From an uncultured Litoreibacter sp. (GTDB taxonomy: Bacteria; Pseudomonadota; Alphaproteobacteria; Rhodobacterales; Rhodobacteraceae), in assembly GCA_947494435.1 (NCBI GenBank), contig CANLUY010000002.1, positions 1-64,000 of the forward strand: a DNA stretch of 64,000 nucleotides, in the 5' to 3' direction. Positions 28,401 to 34,450 of this stretch are shown piece after piece. The notes under the pieces are model-generated. The model made no database searches and was not told the DNA's origin. It was given only the letters and a program-made list of their open reading frames with translations. A program made the position numbers and the translations under genes. Position 1 is the stretch's first letter; every line of letters starts with the position of its first letter.

Positions 28401-28871
28401 CTTTATGGTGGTCAGAACAACGACACGATGTATGGCAGCTACGATCATGACCGCCTGTTCGGCGAGCATGGTCACGACACCATGGATGGTGGCGCCGGGA
28501 ATGACCAACTCTATGGCGGTGACCACAACGATAAGCTCTATGGTAAGACAGGTGCAGATCAGTTGTTCGGGGACGCTGGCAACGATTTGCTCGCCGGTGG
28601 GGAGGGCGCTGACCTTCTGACAGGTGGCAGCGGTGCAGATGTCTTTTCCTACAGCACGCTGACGGAAAGCAGCCTTTCGGCCGTTGATGTGATCGCGGAT
28701 TTCAACCGCAATTCTGATAAGATTGATCTTGAGGCGTTGAATGTGGCATTTAGTGATCTCGAAATTGCTATCGTGAACGGCAATACTGAGGTCAGCATTG
28801 AGGATACGGATTTTGTGATCCGCCTGCTTGATGATGACCACAACCTGAATGCGGGTCACTTTAACTTCTAA
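19434..28871 (+). CDS. Giant RTX protein with internal Hint domain
   Basis: A 3145-residue type I secretion substrate. Order: a unique region (1-365); a glycine-zipper hydrophobic segment (about 368-422); a Hint self-processing domain (490-660) with Cys490, the TPGH block and terminal His-Asn; a helical region (about 665-930); a second glycine zipper (about 935-975) ending in PPPP; then more than a hundred Gly-Asp nonapeptides of the GGxGNDxLx type (about 1005-3070). The repeats are interrupted by acidic inserts, by two DTF...DFTxxxDxIDLS modules (about 2053-2080 and 2175-2205), and by a low-complexity Gly/Thr linker with a Cys/Lys patch (about 2355-2377). The C-terminus has a third such module and a final signal-like tail. 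No HExxH protease motif is seen. It is followed by its exporter genes. Repeats bind calcium outside the cell; the true activity is unknown. Confidence 0.93.
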   Translation: MNLSDIHNLTDAITYVQSGDFEYSQLQSIVDRLDATGSNTGATTVLYAGLGSRNPVGGQNWDFLEPYTQNEGSFRVLDQTDAGQFGTWLIDGEDGGKGYLLDAYERQFGSLDGVYDPKTGYFTRGGQLFNDIFAPEPTSLFGNMSYRFANGATGEVLTLSANFSSGSVMSLELRTIIANDAWTNGTITGVNGVDISEVSYALRDLFNGNNAHDRAILDAFVDGRFSDLPPSNFRNNIGEAMDVLTNSVNSSSVSLFSNDPGALNRLLFDRRIDFDTYQEIAVRTGNFNDPDYRNSLFSREQFNELRNHPDAVNRILSGEVDSRALATTMKVLAVAGVVGDLVAFGLTIVEANAHFDAGRNEEGAEVWIRFIFGTAGGAVGGALGAMLGASGGSVVPGLGTAVGGVLGGLLGGIGGSLFGESTGSALFDMNPEAFTNIVMQMRDPEFIVSEGGIARAFIKAVAGQILGGAYGDEAEQRMRQEMLENGIEECFPADTPILMADGSEKLIEDIVVGDLVASFAPHSAVADAPLEPKAVTRLFRNRTEDFYELVFSHNGSQEVLHATPGHPFQTPTGEFKTLRELFAFGASNSELVLASGETVTAQATLITYSAETAHLFEAAQALPALGNLAIDAQSANGWNTYNFEVEGNHTYVANGIRVHNRCSSLTVHQNALDALINAGLVGPGTDVEVIAVGDGTYVLLHREDKTIEDIADFEGVGFAAFVEMITDTIDHIGDSVASVLDDTGDYLAGALPGLLASLINGQSLDDAAEAYAAQVIAEMGVDTLARIFGLERLNEITDADGNLLPITDPLFFETEIGSAIKGALVSSVVMSIVSGSDLDSEAYEQLALNHSVRFVVTQALQTQPWALVEGAIPQELFDWFGWEGAAPPLSAVGQGAAAAAVSLLVDLLDGGIEDVGAALGQAAIAAGTAYLSSLVTTAVVNTFALAGSIVPIIGTVIGAVIGKILGGLFGGLFSPPPPLFVVERNDDGTVTVSVTPNSGGYIYGARDGFDDTLIGNTGDDALLGGSGNNTIHGLGGNDNLEGRGGDDLLTGGEGNDTLEGGSGNDDLIGGHGHDRIEGGDGNDLLVGGDGNDVMFGDSEADERFADFNARAGVQTLGEIGDYEGPEDSGSEDADEAIEDQEDTDQTHADVLLGGAGNDQIFAGRGDDFVDGSFGDDVIYGQGGHDVIFAGAHNDYVEGGGGNDMIDGEQGDDKIIAGSGNDVVHGDKMLILKDTPVTEAIRAWLNGPVRTSPELKEKLGLHHEYHNNSGANFVPFSGAWNLSTALLLKVNAVEGGLRAILDDGESEIADDFMSWLHRNDRPLKNDILRGDHAYLMPQEPLAEGEDAPEGPGEILITLGSGDDELSLGAGDDLAYGGHGDDIIDGGDGNDVLYGDGLRTDTNDDGEAVVEDDGNGDDVIDGGDGDDTINGGGGNNRLTGGAGDDRIFAGSGNDRIWSGAGADIILAGGGNDIIYAGDSESASEDGINQDIINAGAGNDTVYGEDGVDIIDGGSGNDRLYGGNGNDQINGGDGSDRLSGGNNDDILSGGAGADVLLGGSGRDTLVGGSGDDDLDGGTGNDVLQGGLGDDDLKGQAGNDLMLGEIGADTLSGGTGNDTLLGGSDDDVLFGGEGDDTLDGGTGNDTLDGEEGDDLLVGSDGADTITGGTGHDEIYGDNQDGSGAAGADVVNAGDGNDKVYGGGGNDTLRGDAGEDIIEGGSGNDRIEGGADDDALTGGSGSDRVLGGTGNDTIDGGSGNDRLEGQDGNDTIEGGTGNDTIYGGGGNDIVTDTSGAEKVYLSSGNDRFTSNNSDLEGDLVDGGSGNDVIVGSGGDDTLKGGTGNDRVYGGNGNDVIEGGSGTDQLFGQNGNDTLIAWNGSGRLEGGNGNDLYEVDLSNFDGVILGSAGVDVLKLTGGFEPKDIVLERDGNDLLVRSITDLDKMIRIEAQFTGALTIEAITFASTGYTLDLVNAIIGTDGNDNITGTEDDDVVLALGGDDVVIGAGGDDFLDGGPGKDVIYGNAGNDAMHGSSEDDMINGGSGNDSLIDGLGNDMLIGGTGRDTFAITRNAGDEDVIADFTNGQDKIDLSNFSTKFVSVSQMTYLGYGPRQQGDDVEFNLGSGQTLIAEDTTVGHFDTSDFKFGLFEINGTTGTSANDIIKGGSGNDRIDGNGGFDVMTGGAGRDTFIIDDRSSTIDTITDFTETQDVIDLSAFGDFSSVHQFNVRQTGSDVGIALGGGQHLMLEGLSKGSLDNKGFKFDGFEDKTNVTRFDGTISVDLEAAQTPEGSTALSGTSAWVASEDHRAGITSVAKADAGTGSGTGAGTGYGVGSITHGLNGASYGAGTIQTDAGTFNYGGAQSIYNDPYYKKSGCKKKLVKPETKGGTQLDDMIYGGNWSEKLYGYDGNDKIEAGEGNDTIEGGLGLDALYGEAGDDTIYGKGTAVMACSFDLATIGMTPEEAKEYTDNLLALDDDLIYGGSGNDKIYGETGDDKLYGDSGHDKIYGGSGNDIIYGGSGNDIITGSSGRDYIDGGTGNDNINGGSSNDKLRGGANNDTIDGSSGNDYLLGDSGADKLIGGSGHDRLVGGDHNDHLLGGTGNDRLEGGDHNDILDGETGNDRGYGGDGNDTIYGRAGNDYLRGGAHDDKIYGGDDKDHIKGDSGNDLLYGGSHNDTVLGGTGNDKIWGGTGNDYLLGETGNDWIVGEAGNDRIHGDSGADSLHGQDGNDTVLGGSGNDTVHGNDGSDILYGDDGDGKLTGDDKIYGGSGNDTAYGGKGKDYIKGGTGNDLIYGQSGDDKIYGESGNDKLYGGTENDWISGGDNEDRLYGEDGNDRLYGGNHDDSLYGHDGNDYLRGDAGNDYLSGGTGNDTLKGGTGNDHIQGSTGEDRIYGEDGDDYINGGADDDYIDAGAGDDVIYTDLGNDFVYGGAGSDHIVAKTESGNHTFYGGTGSDFMTGGNGSEYMDGGADNDRMYGRSGNDHLLGGHGHDYMHGGYGMDLLYGGQNNDTMYGSYDHDRLFGEHGHDTMDGGAGNDQLYGGDHNDKLYGKTGADQLFGDAGNDLLAGGEGADLLTGGSGADVFSYSTLTESSLSAVDVIADFNRNSDKIDLEALNVAFSDLEIAIVNGNTEVSIEDTDFVIRLLDDDHNLNAGHFNF
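20901..21413 (+). other. Hint (hedgehog/intein) domain inside the RTX gene
   Basis: Codons 490-660. It begins CFPADTPILMADGSEKLIED, continues with IVVGDLV, has the B-block-like ATPGHPF, and ends in FEVEGNHTYVANGIRVHN. Cys at the first position, T-x-x-H and the terminal His-Asn are all present, so autocatalytic cleavage chemistry looks intact. The residue after Asn660 is Arg, then Cys662. Classical inteins need Cys, Ser or Thr directly after Asn, so protein cleavage is more likely than splicing. There is a roughly 40-residue insertion before the last strands. Confidence 0.85.
22435..28650 (+). repeat. Tandem Gly-Asp (RTX) repeat-coding DNA
   Basis: About 6.2 kb of degenerate 27-bp units encoding calcium-binding nonapeptides, in four main blocks: about 22450-22730, 22885-23110, 23500-25560 and 26575-28640. 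Codons vary between units (GGC/GGT/GGA, GAC/GAT, AAC/AAT), so the array is old enough to have diverged at synonymous sites. Long antisense open frames inside it are by-products of this composition. Confidence 0.9.
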
Positions 28872-28880
28872 AGGTGCTTT

Positions 28881-30602
28881 ATGAAGCCGCCTGAAACAGA
28901 CCTACTGACGCAGGCTCTAAAAGAGTGTCGCCCGCTTTTCGCGGGCGCACTTGCGTTTAGTTTCGTGATTGCTGTGCTTAGCCTCGCTGTGCCGCTTTAT
29001 ACGATGCAGGTCTTTGACCGCGTTCTGTCAAGCTCTTCTCTCGATACGCTCCTGATGCTGACCTTGGTTGTCGGTGGCTGCGTGCTCGCAATGGGCATCT
29101 TGCAGCTGTTTAGACAGGTGATGCTGACGCAGGTCTCGCGTTGGCTCGACGACAAGCTGTCACAAAGCATCGTTGCACGCTCTGTTGCACTTGCGATCTA
29201 TACACCAACCATTGGCACGCAACCTGTGCGCGACTTAAATACCATCCGGTCTTTCTTTGCCTCGCCGCATTTCTTCTCGTTGCTCGATGCGCCTTGGGCG
29301 ATTTTGTTCTTCGGGGTGCTGTACCTGATCAACGTCACCATCGGCATCGTTGTCACAATCGCAGCAGTCTTTCTGCTTATCCTCGCCATCCTCACTCAGC
29401 GCTTGCCCGCAAAACGCGTGGAGAGTGCGGGCGATGCGCAAATCAAATCCATGCAAGGACTTGAGACCGTTATTCGCAACGCGGAAGTGGTCCGTGCGCT
29501 CGGCATGACGCAAAACGCGTCCCTACGCTGGAAGCGGCACAATACTGAGCATCTTGAAGACAGCTACGCCGCGCAAGCGGTTACGGCAGGGTTGGGTAAC
29601 TTCACACGGACCTTTCGAATGGGACTTCAGGTTGCCATCACTGCCATCGGCACGCTGTTCGTGATCCGCGGTGAGATGTCCATGGGCGCGATCATTGCGG
29701 TCAATATTTTGACGGGGAAGGCACTTGCGCCGTTTGATGCTTCGGTTGGGGTCTACCAGTCTTGGGTTGGTTTGCGCAAAGCGCGCAAGCGCCTTGATAC
29801 CGTCTTCGCCGCAGATGATGACCAGCGCGAACGCTTGGCATTGCCTGAGCCGATGGGCGCCGTGCGGATCGAAAAACTGACCTATCAGGACCCAAAATCG
29901 GGCCGCTGGCCGATCAGAGGCGTGAACCTGAAGATTGCGTCAGGTGATGCGTTGGGTGTCATTGGCCCCAGTGGCAGCGGCAAAACAACCCTGGCGCGAT
30001 TGCTTGTCGGGGTGAAACCGGTCTCCTCCGGTGCGGTATTGCTCGATGGGGCGGCACTGCATCAATGGGATCAAACCCAACTAAGCCGCGCCTTGGGATA
30101 CCTCCCACAGGACGTCGAGCTGTTCAGTGGAACCGTAGCTGAAAACATCGCGCGGATGGAAGATGACCCTGACGAAGCAGGCGTTATCGCAGCAGCCAAA
30201 ATGGCCGAAGTGCACGAGTTCATTTTGACTCTTCCTGACGGGTATCAGACCGATATCGGAGAGCAGGGCGTGAACCTGTCTGCCGGGCAACGTCAGCGTG
30301 TCGGCCTTGCCCGCTGTTTTTATGGAACGCCCAAATTTGTTGTCTTGGATGAGCCGAATTCGAACCTTGATACCGACGGTGAACAGGCGCTCGTTCAATG
30401 TCTGCGCAACGCACGTGAGGCCGGGATCACGATTGTTCTAATCGCGCATAGACCAGCCTTGCTGCATCACGTTGATCATATCGCGGTTCTCAAAGCGGGC
30501 GAACTTGTCATGTATGAACAAGCGAAAGTTGTGCTGGCAAAACTGTCCGGTCAGAACGCAGCAGCGCAACCGTTGCCGCAAGAACGGCAGGCGCAGCAAT
30601 GA
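28881..30602 (+). CDS. Type I secretion ABC transporter (PrtD/HlyB-like)
   Basis: A 573-residue half-transporter that energises export of the RTX protein. The N-terminal membrane domain (about 20-300) has five to six helices and no C39 peptidase-like domain, which places it in the PrtD type. The nucleotide-binding domain has Walker A GPSGSGKTT (about 363), signature LSAGQRQRVGLAR (about 468) and Walker B FVVLDEPNSNLD (about 489). The start lies 9 bases after the RTX stop, with AAGGTG between. Its stop overlaps the start of the adaptor gene (ATGA). The outer-membrane TolC partner is not in the window. Confidence 0.95.
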   Translation: MKPPETDLLTQALKECRPLFAGALAFSFVIAVLSLAVPLYTMQVFDRVLSSSSLDTLLMLTLVVGGCVLAMGILQLFRQVMLTQVSRWLDDKLSQSIVARSVALAIYTPTIGTQPVRDLNTIRSFFASPHFFSLLDAPWAILFFGVLYLINVTIGIVVTIAAVFLLILAILTQRLPAKRVESAGDAQIKSMQGLETVIRNAEVVRALGMTQNASLRWKRHNTEHLEDSYAAQAVTAGLGNFTRTFRMGLQVAITAIGTLFVIRGEMSMGAIIAVNILTGKALAPFDASVGVYQSWVGLRKARKRLDTVFAADDDQRERLALPEPMGAVRIEKLTYQDPKSGRWPIRGVNLKIASGDALGVIGPSGSGKTTLARLLVGVKPVSSGAVLLDGAALHQWDQTQLSRALGYLPQDVELFSGTVAENIARMEDDPDEAGVIAAAKMAEVHEFILTLPDGYQTDIGEQGVNLSAGQRQRVGLARCFYGTPKFVVLDEPNSNLDTDGEQALVQCLRNAREAGITIVLIAHRPALLHHVDHIAVLKAGELVMYEQAKVVLAKLSGQNAAAQPLPQERQAQQ

Positions 30603-31942
30603 GCGAAGATGAAAAGGTAACGGGTCGGTGGCTTCCCTTCCACTATCGCAGCGAACGTGCCGGAACCGGCCCCCTGCGCTGGGGCCTGTTTGTGTTAGTG
30701 CCTTTGGTGGCAGGTGCGATTGGATGGAGCTTTCTCGCGCCGCTTAATGCGGCGGCTATAGCCACTGGTGAGATTGCGTTGTCGGGTGAACGCAAAACTG
30801 TGCAGCACCTTGAAGGCGGATTGGTCACAGACATTTTGGTGCGGGAAGGCGAAGCGGTAGAACAAAATCAGCCATTGCTTGTCGTCCAAGACCTTGCAGA
30901 GCGCACCCAAATTGAAGCCTATCAAAATCAGTTGTTGAACGCGCGCGCCCAAATCCGCCGCTTGCACGCAGAGCGTGATGGCCTTGAAGCGCCAGACTTT
31001 GCTGATTTGAGCCTAGGCCTTGCTGTCTCAAGTGACGCTGTTGAAAACGTAGAGCGGACAAATCAAGCGATCGCAGAGAGTATTTCTCAATCGCTCGTCT
31101 CCTCTGCGGAGTTGGCCGCCTCACGTAAACTGCAAATCGAGCGGGAAATTGACGGTCAACGCGCGCAGATCGACGCAAAGCAAAAACAACTTGAGCTTGT
31201 CAGACTGGAACTGGAAGGCGCGCAGAAGCTCAAAGAGCGCGGGTTCGCTTCAGACGTACAAGTCGCACAGCTCGCGAAATCCGAGGCGGTTCTGGAAGGC
31301 GAGGTCGGTGCATTGGAAGCTGCTGTCGCCAAGCTTCAGCAAGCGATCCTTGATCAGGACGTAGAGATCGCGCAGATGCGCAATGAGCGCAGAAGCGAGT
31401 TGTTCAACGAGCTTCAACAAGCCGAAACACAGGCTGAAAACCTCCGTCAGGAGCTACGCACATTGACCGACAGGCAGGAACGCTCCGTCATTCGTGCCCC
31501 TGTCAGTGGCAAAATTCTGGGTGCTCAGGTGCATACGATTGGCGCGGTGATTGCTCCGGGAACGCCCTTGATGGACGTAGTGCCAGACAATGATGACCTG
31601 ATCATCGAGGCGCGTGTGAAGCCAACTGATATTGATATCGTCAGTTTTGGGACCGCCGCGAAAATCCAGCTGTCGGCCTTCAAAGCCAGAAAAGTGGATC
31701 GCCTTGACGGTGAGGTTATCGACGTCTCTGCTGACATCTTGCAAGATGAAATGACGGGGGAGCGGTATTATTCCGCGCGCCTTGTCGTGGCTGATGACGT
31801 GCTGACCAATCTGCCAAATGACATAAACCTTTCGCCGGGGATGCCTGTGGATGTGTTTCTGATCTCAGGCGAACGTACTTTGGCGGATTACTTCATTTCA
31901 CCGATTACAGACGCCGCGTTTCGTGCGTTCAGGGAAGAATAA
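30599..31942 (+). CDS. Type I secretion membrane fusion protein (HlyD/PrtE-like)
   Basis: A 447-residue periplasmic adaptor linking the ABC transporter to a TolC-like channel. It has one N-terminal membrane helix (about 26-48), the first half of a lipoyl-like fold with ERKTVQHLEGGLVTDILVREG (about 66), a long coiled coil (about 105-285), the returning lipoyl half RSVIRAPVSGKILGAQVHT (about 298), and a C-terminal beta domain with a hydrophobic end. This is the usual HlyD layout and length. It overlaps the ABC gene by 4 bases, and its stop shares one base with the acyltransferase start (TAATG). Confidence 0.95.
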   Translation: MSEDEKVTGRWLPFHYRSERAGTGPLRWGLFVLVPLVAGAIGWSFLAPLNAAAIATGEIALSGERKTVQHLEGGLVTDILVREGEAVEQNQPLLVVQDLAERTQIEAYQNQLLNARAQIRRLHAERDGLEAPDFADLSLGLAVSSDAVENVERTNQAIAESISQSLVSSAELAASRKLQIEREIDGQRAQIDAKQKQLELVRLELEGAQKLKERGFASDVQVAQLAKSEAVLEGEVGALEAAVAKLQQAILDQDVEIAQMRNERRSELFNELQQAETQAENLRQELRTLTDRQERSVIRAPVSGKILGAQVHTIGAVIAPGTPLMDVVPDNDDLIIEARVKPTDIDIVSFGTAAKIQLSAFKARKVDRLDGEVIDVSADILQDEMTGERYYSARLVVADDVLTNLPNDINLSPGMPVDVFLISGERTLADYFISPITDAAFRAFREE

Positions 31943-32460
31943 TGGCGACAACAACGACCCCTGCGCATCTGGCGGATGGCCTTCTGAAAAAGCTGTCGCA
32001 TGAAAAGCTCACGCTCCTGCAAGGCGAACTGTTTCAATTGTTCCTCGCCTCGGATCGTCATGAGCGATTGAGCTTGCAGGAATTTGCGATGTCGATCCTG
32101 CCGCCCATCCATTTTGATCAGTTTCGCATCTATCACGCCAAAGGCAGGCCGGTTGGTTTTGTCAGCTGGGCCATGTTCCGTCCCCAAGACGGCAAAGACT
32201 ATATGGCGGGCGATTTCGATTTCTCATTGGAGAAATGGACCGCCGGTGACGAGCTTTGGTTCATCGACTATATCGCCCCATTTGGCCACGCCTTACAAAT
32301 GGCCGAAGACCTCCGCGATAATATCTTTCCCGACCGCATTGCCTATGCGCCTGACCTGAACGATGCGACGGGCCGCAGGCGTGTGCGGACATATCGCGGC
32401 CGCAACTTGGGCGGCAAAGCGCAACAGAAAGACATGGAAGGGTTTCTTCGGGAACTCTAG
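31942..32460 (+). CDS. Toxin-activating lysine acyltransferase (HlyC/RtxC family)
   Basis: A 172-residue cytoplasmic enzyme of the family that moves a fatty acyl chain from acyl carrier protein to lysines of an RTX toxin before export. By comparison with HlyC, the catalytic His is His40 in ASDRHERLSL and the catalytic Asp is Asp109 in WFIDYIAPFG. The GFVSWAMF segment also matches. It is last in the unit: RTX, ABC, HlyD, acyltransferase. In the hemolysin operon the acyltransferase comes first. Its presence implies that the RTX protein is acylated, perhaps at Lys residues in or near its hydrophobic regions, but the sites are not known. Confidence 0.9.
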   Translation: MATTTTPAHLADGLLKKLSHEKLTLLQGELFQLFLASDRHERLSLQEFAMSILPPIHFDQFRIYHAKGRPVGFVSWAMFRPQDGKDYMAGDFDFSLEKWTAGDELWFIDYIAPFGHALQMAEDLRDNIFPDRIAYAPDLNDATGRRRVRTYRGRNLGGKAQQKDMEGFLREL

Positions 32461-32479
32461 GGCAGGGCGGCAGTCTGAC

Positions 32480-32890
32480 CTAATTTATCTGGATTGCCTT
32501 GCGATCATAGCTTTGCGTCATAATCGTTCCGTCGTCAAAACTCAGCTGAATGGCTATGGTCTGCAAACTATCGAGGGGGGCCACGACGTAGGGAAGATGC
32601 GTTTCCACCTTCAACGCAGATGGATTGGCCTCATCACGGTAGCACGGCTCATGATCAAGTGGCTGAAACGGGCCTCCATTATACGCGAAGCTGATCTGCT
32701 CGATCCCGCAGCGATAGACCAGCAATGTCGAAAAATAGAGGTAATCTTTGCCGTCATACGGGCGAATTGCGATCCACTGAGCTTTGATAAGATCAAGGAT
32801 TGGTTTGACCCCTGCGGACGTCGTGAAGTCTTGTGCTGTGGCTGGTATCGCCAGAAAGGCCGTGGTCAAGAGTGTCGGGATCAATCGCAT
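32480..32890 (-). CDS. Secreted hypothetical protein
   Basis: A 136-residue protein with a clear signal peptide (MRLIPTLLTTAFLAIPATAQ, cleavage near 19-20). The mature part has two cysteines (VYRCGIEQ about 59 and HEPCYRD about 82) likely to form a disulfide, and reads as a small beta-rich domain. I do not recognise the family. It is convergent with the secretion unit, its stop lying 20 bases from that of the acyltransferase, and has its own promoter in the 140-bp gap before 33031. Confidence 0.78.
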   Translation of the reverse strand: MRLIPTLLTTAFLAIPATAQDFTTSAGVKPILDLIKAQWIAIRPYDGKDYLYFSTLLVYRCGIEQISFAYNGGPFQPLDHEPCYRDEANPSALKVETHLPYVVAPLDSLQTIAIQLSFDDGTIMTQSYDRKAIQIN

Positions 32891-33030
32891 TTTAAGCCTC
32901 CAAATCTACGGTAACACTATGGCGGCTCGGGCCCAGTTTATGAAGCAATTTCCGGTTTCGCCGCTATTGCTTTCCGCCGGGCGTCAAACCGCTTATGGTT
33001 TCGATCAAAAGAAGAAGTTGACCGCCGCAC

Positions 33031-34056
33031 ATGCCCGCAAAGAAATCGAGCCAGCCCAAATCAAAAACTGTGCAAGAGCCGTTTAACATCATGGCCGTCG
33101 TCCAGGGTGGGCGGTTGAGTTATGAAGCGATCCTGCTCGCAGCCTCGCTGCGGCACACAAATCCCGACTTCAAAGGGCGGCTGTTGCTGGCAGAACCGCA
33201 GATGAACCACCGCTGGGATAAAAACCCTTCAATCTCAAACAACGCTGTCCGCGACTGTCTTGAGATGCTGGGCGCTGAGACTGTGCCCTTTGAAAATGAG
33301 GTCTTCGGGTGCGGATACCCATACGGAAATAAGATCGAAGCTCTGACCGCACTTCCTGAGGGCGAGCCGTTTCTGTTTCTTGACACGGATACGTTGATCA
33401 CTGGCGATCTGTCAGGCGTGCCGTTTGATTTTGATCGGCCCACTGCGTCCATGAAACGCGAAGGCACATGGCCCACGATCGAGCTATACGGACCGGGCTA
33501 TACTCAAATCTGGAAATCGCTGTACGAGAAGTTCGCGCTTGATTTTGAAAGCAGCTTGGACCCATCTCATCCGGTCGAATACTGGCAACACTACCTCTAT
33601 TTCAACGCCGGTTTCTTCTATCACCGCTGTCCGCACGAATTCGGGGCGCGGTATTTGAGTTACGCACAAGCCATTCGCGACGATCCGCCGGAAGAGCTGG
33701 TTTGCCAGGTTATGAAGCCATGGCTGGACCAAGTCGCACTTCCGCTCACGATCCACTCCTTTGGCGGCGGACGTATTCCTGAGGTCTCAGACATGTTGGA
33801 TCATGATGTGACTTGCCACTACCGCGTGTTGCCGCTGCTCTACGCCCGGGAATCTGATCATGTGGTTCAGGTACTGGAAGAGGTCGCCGCGCCCAACAAG
33901 ATCAAGAAGGTGCTCAAGCAATATGAGCCGATGAAACGGATGATCTTTCAAAGCAAAGGGCAAAAGGCCCGTGCGATGTTTGACCGCGACAATCTTCCCC
34001 GACGTGAGCAAGCGCTGCGCAATCAACTCAAGCGCAATAACCTGTGGCTGAGGTAA
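33031..34056 (+). CDS. Glycosyltransferase-like protein with DxD motif
   Basis: A 341-residue protein of probable GT-A fold. After a basic N-terminus come FNIMAVVQGGRLSYEAILLA (about 18) and the metal/nucleotide-sugar motif FLFLDTDTLITGDLS (about 113-127, with Asp-Thr-Asp), as in GT8-like transferases. A YWQHYLYFNAGFFYHRC stretch follows near 182. The C-terminus is basic and helical. No membrane helix is seen. The start codon is not firmly set; an internal ATG at 33091 is possible, but the first one keeps the beta-strand start. It stands alone between the secreted protein and the his cluster. Donor and acceptor are unknown; a role in cell-surface sugar addition is a guess. Confidence 0.72.
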   Translation: MPAKKSSQPKSKTVQEPFNIMAVVQGGRLSYEAILLAASLRHTNPDFKGRLLLAEPQMNHRWDKNPSISNNAVRDCLEMLGAETVPFENEVFGCGYPYGNKIEALTALPEGEPFLFLDTDTLITGDLSGVPFDFDRPTASMKREGTWPTIELYGPGYTQIWKSLYEKFALDFESSLDPSHPVEYWQHYLYFNAGFFYHRCPHEFGARYLSYAQAIRDDPPEELVCQVMKPWLDQVALPLTIHSFGGGRIPEVSDMLDHDVTCHYRVLPLLYARESDHVVQVLEEVAAPNKIKKVLKQYEPMKRMIFQSKGQKARAMFDRDNLPRREQALRNQLKRNNLWLR

Positions 34057-34138
34057 CCCAATTGAGCGCTACCGCGCCTTTTAAATAATCTAGAGGCAAA
34101 GCGACGCGCCGTTTTTGAGTGCACCAACTATTGATCCG

Positions 34139-34450
34139 TCAGCCACGTCCTGCTTTTTCGGCAAGGCCAGAGACGCCCGAGCGGCGCTCCAGCTCCGCTA
34201 AGACATCCGCGTAAGCCACATCGCTGGCCTGCAGCATGACCAGCAGGTGATACAGCACATCGGCGGCTTCAGCAGTTAGGTTGTCGCGGTCGCCCTTTAC
34301 AGCGGCAATGATCGCTTCAACGGCTTCTTCACCAAATTTCTCTGCGCATTTCTCTGGACCTTTGGAGAGCAATTTTGCCGTCCACGAGCTGTCTGGATCA
34401 GCCTCCGCGCGTGCCGCGATTGTATCGGCCAGACGGTCAAGCGTGTTCAT
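34139..34450 (-). CDS. hisE: Phosphoribosyl-ATP pyrophosphatase
   Basis: A 103-residue enzyme that removes pyrophosphate from phosphoribosyl-ATP, step two of histidine synthesis. The all-alpha NTP pyrophosphatase motif is visible in [20 protein letters not shown] (about 32-51) and [13 protein letters not shown] (about 59), with the Glu and Asp magnesium ligands. It is a separate HisE, not fused to HisI, as in many alphaproteobacteria. Its ATG overlaps the hisF stop (ATGA), so it is translated after hisF in the same message. Confidence 0.95.
   Translation of the reverse strand: MNTLDRLADTIAARAEADPDSSWTAKLLSKGPEKCAEKFGEEAVEAIIAAVKGDRDNLTAEAADVLYHLLVMLQASDVAYADVLAELERRSGVSGLAEKAGRG

Noticed and set aside
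22435-28650. Regular DNA repeats that could be taken for a CRISPR array
   Set aside because: The units are 27-bp degenerate codon repeats in an open frame, without unique spacers of constant length. They encode RTX nonapeptides.
27606-28859. 417-residue open frame on the minus strand inside the RTX gene, and other long antisense frames in 22.2-28.9 kb
   Set aside because: The repeated Gly/Asp/Asn codons make the opposite strand poor in stops and give repetitive Ile/Val/Ala products. There is no start signal, and the plus-strand RTX frame is certain.
19434-28871. Serralysin-type metalloprotease as the identity of the RTX protein
   Set aside because: Modules like the M10 C-terminal domain are present, but no HExxH zinc site is seen anywhere in the N-terminal part.
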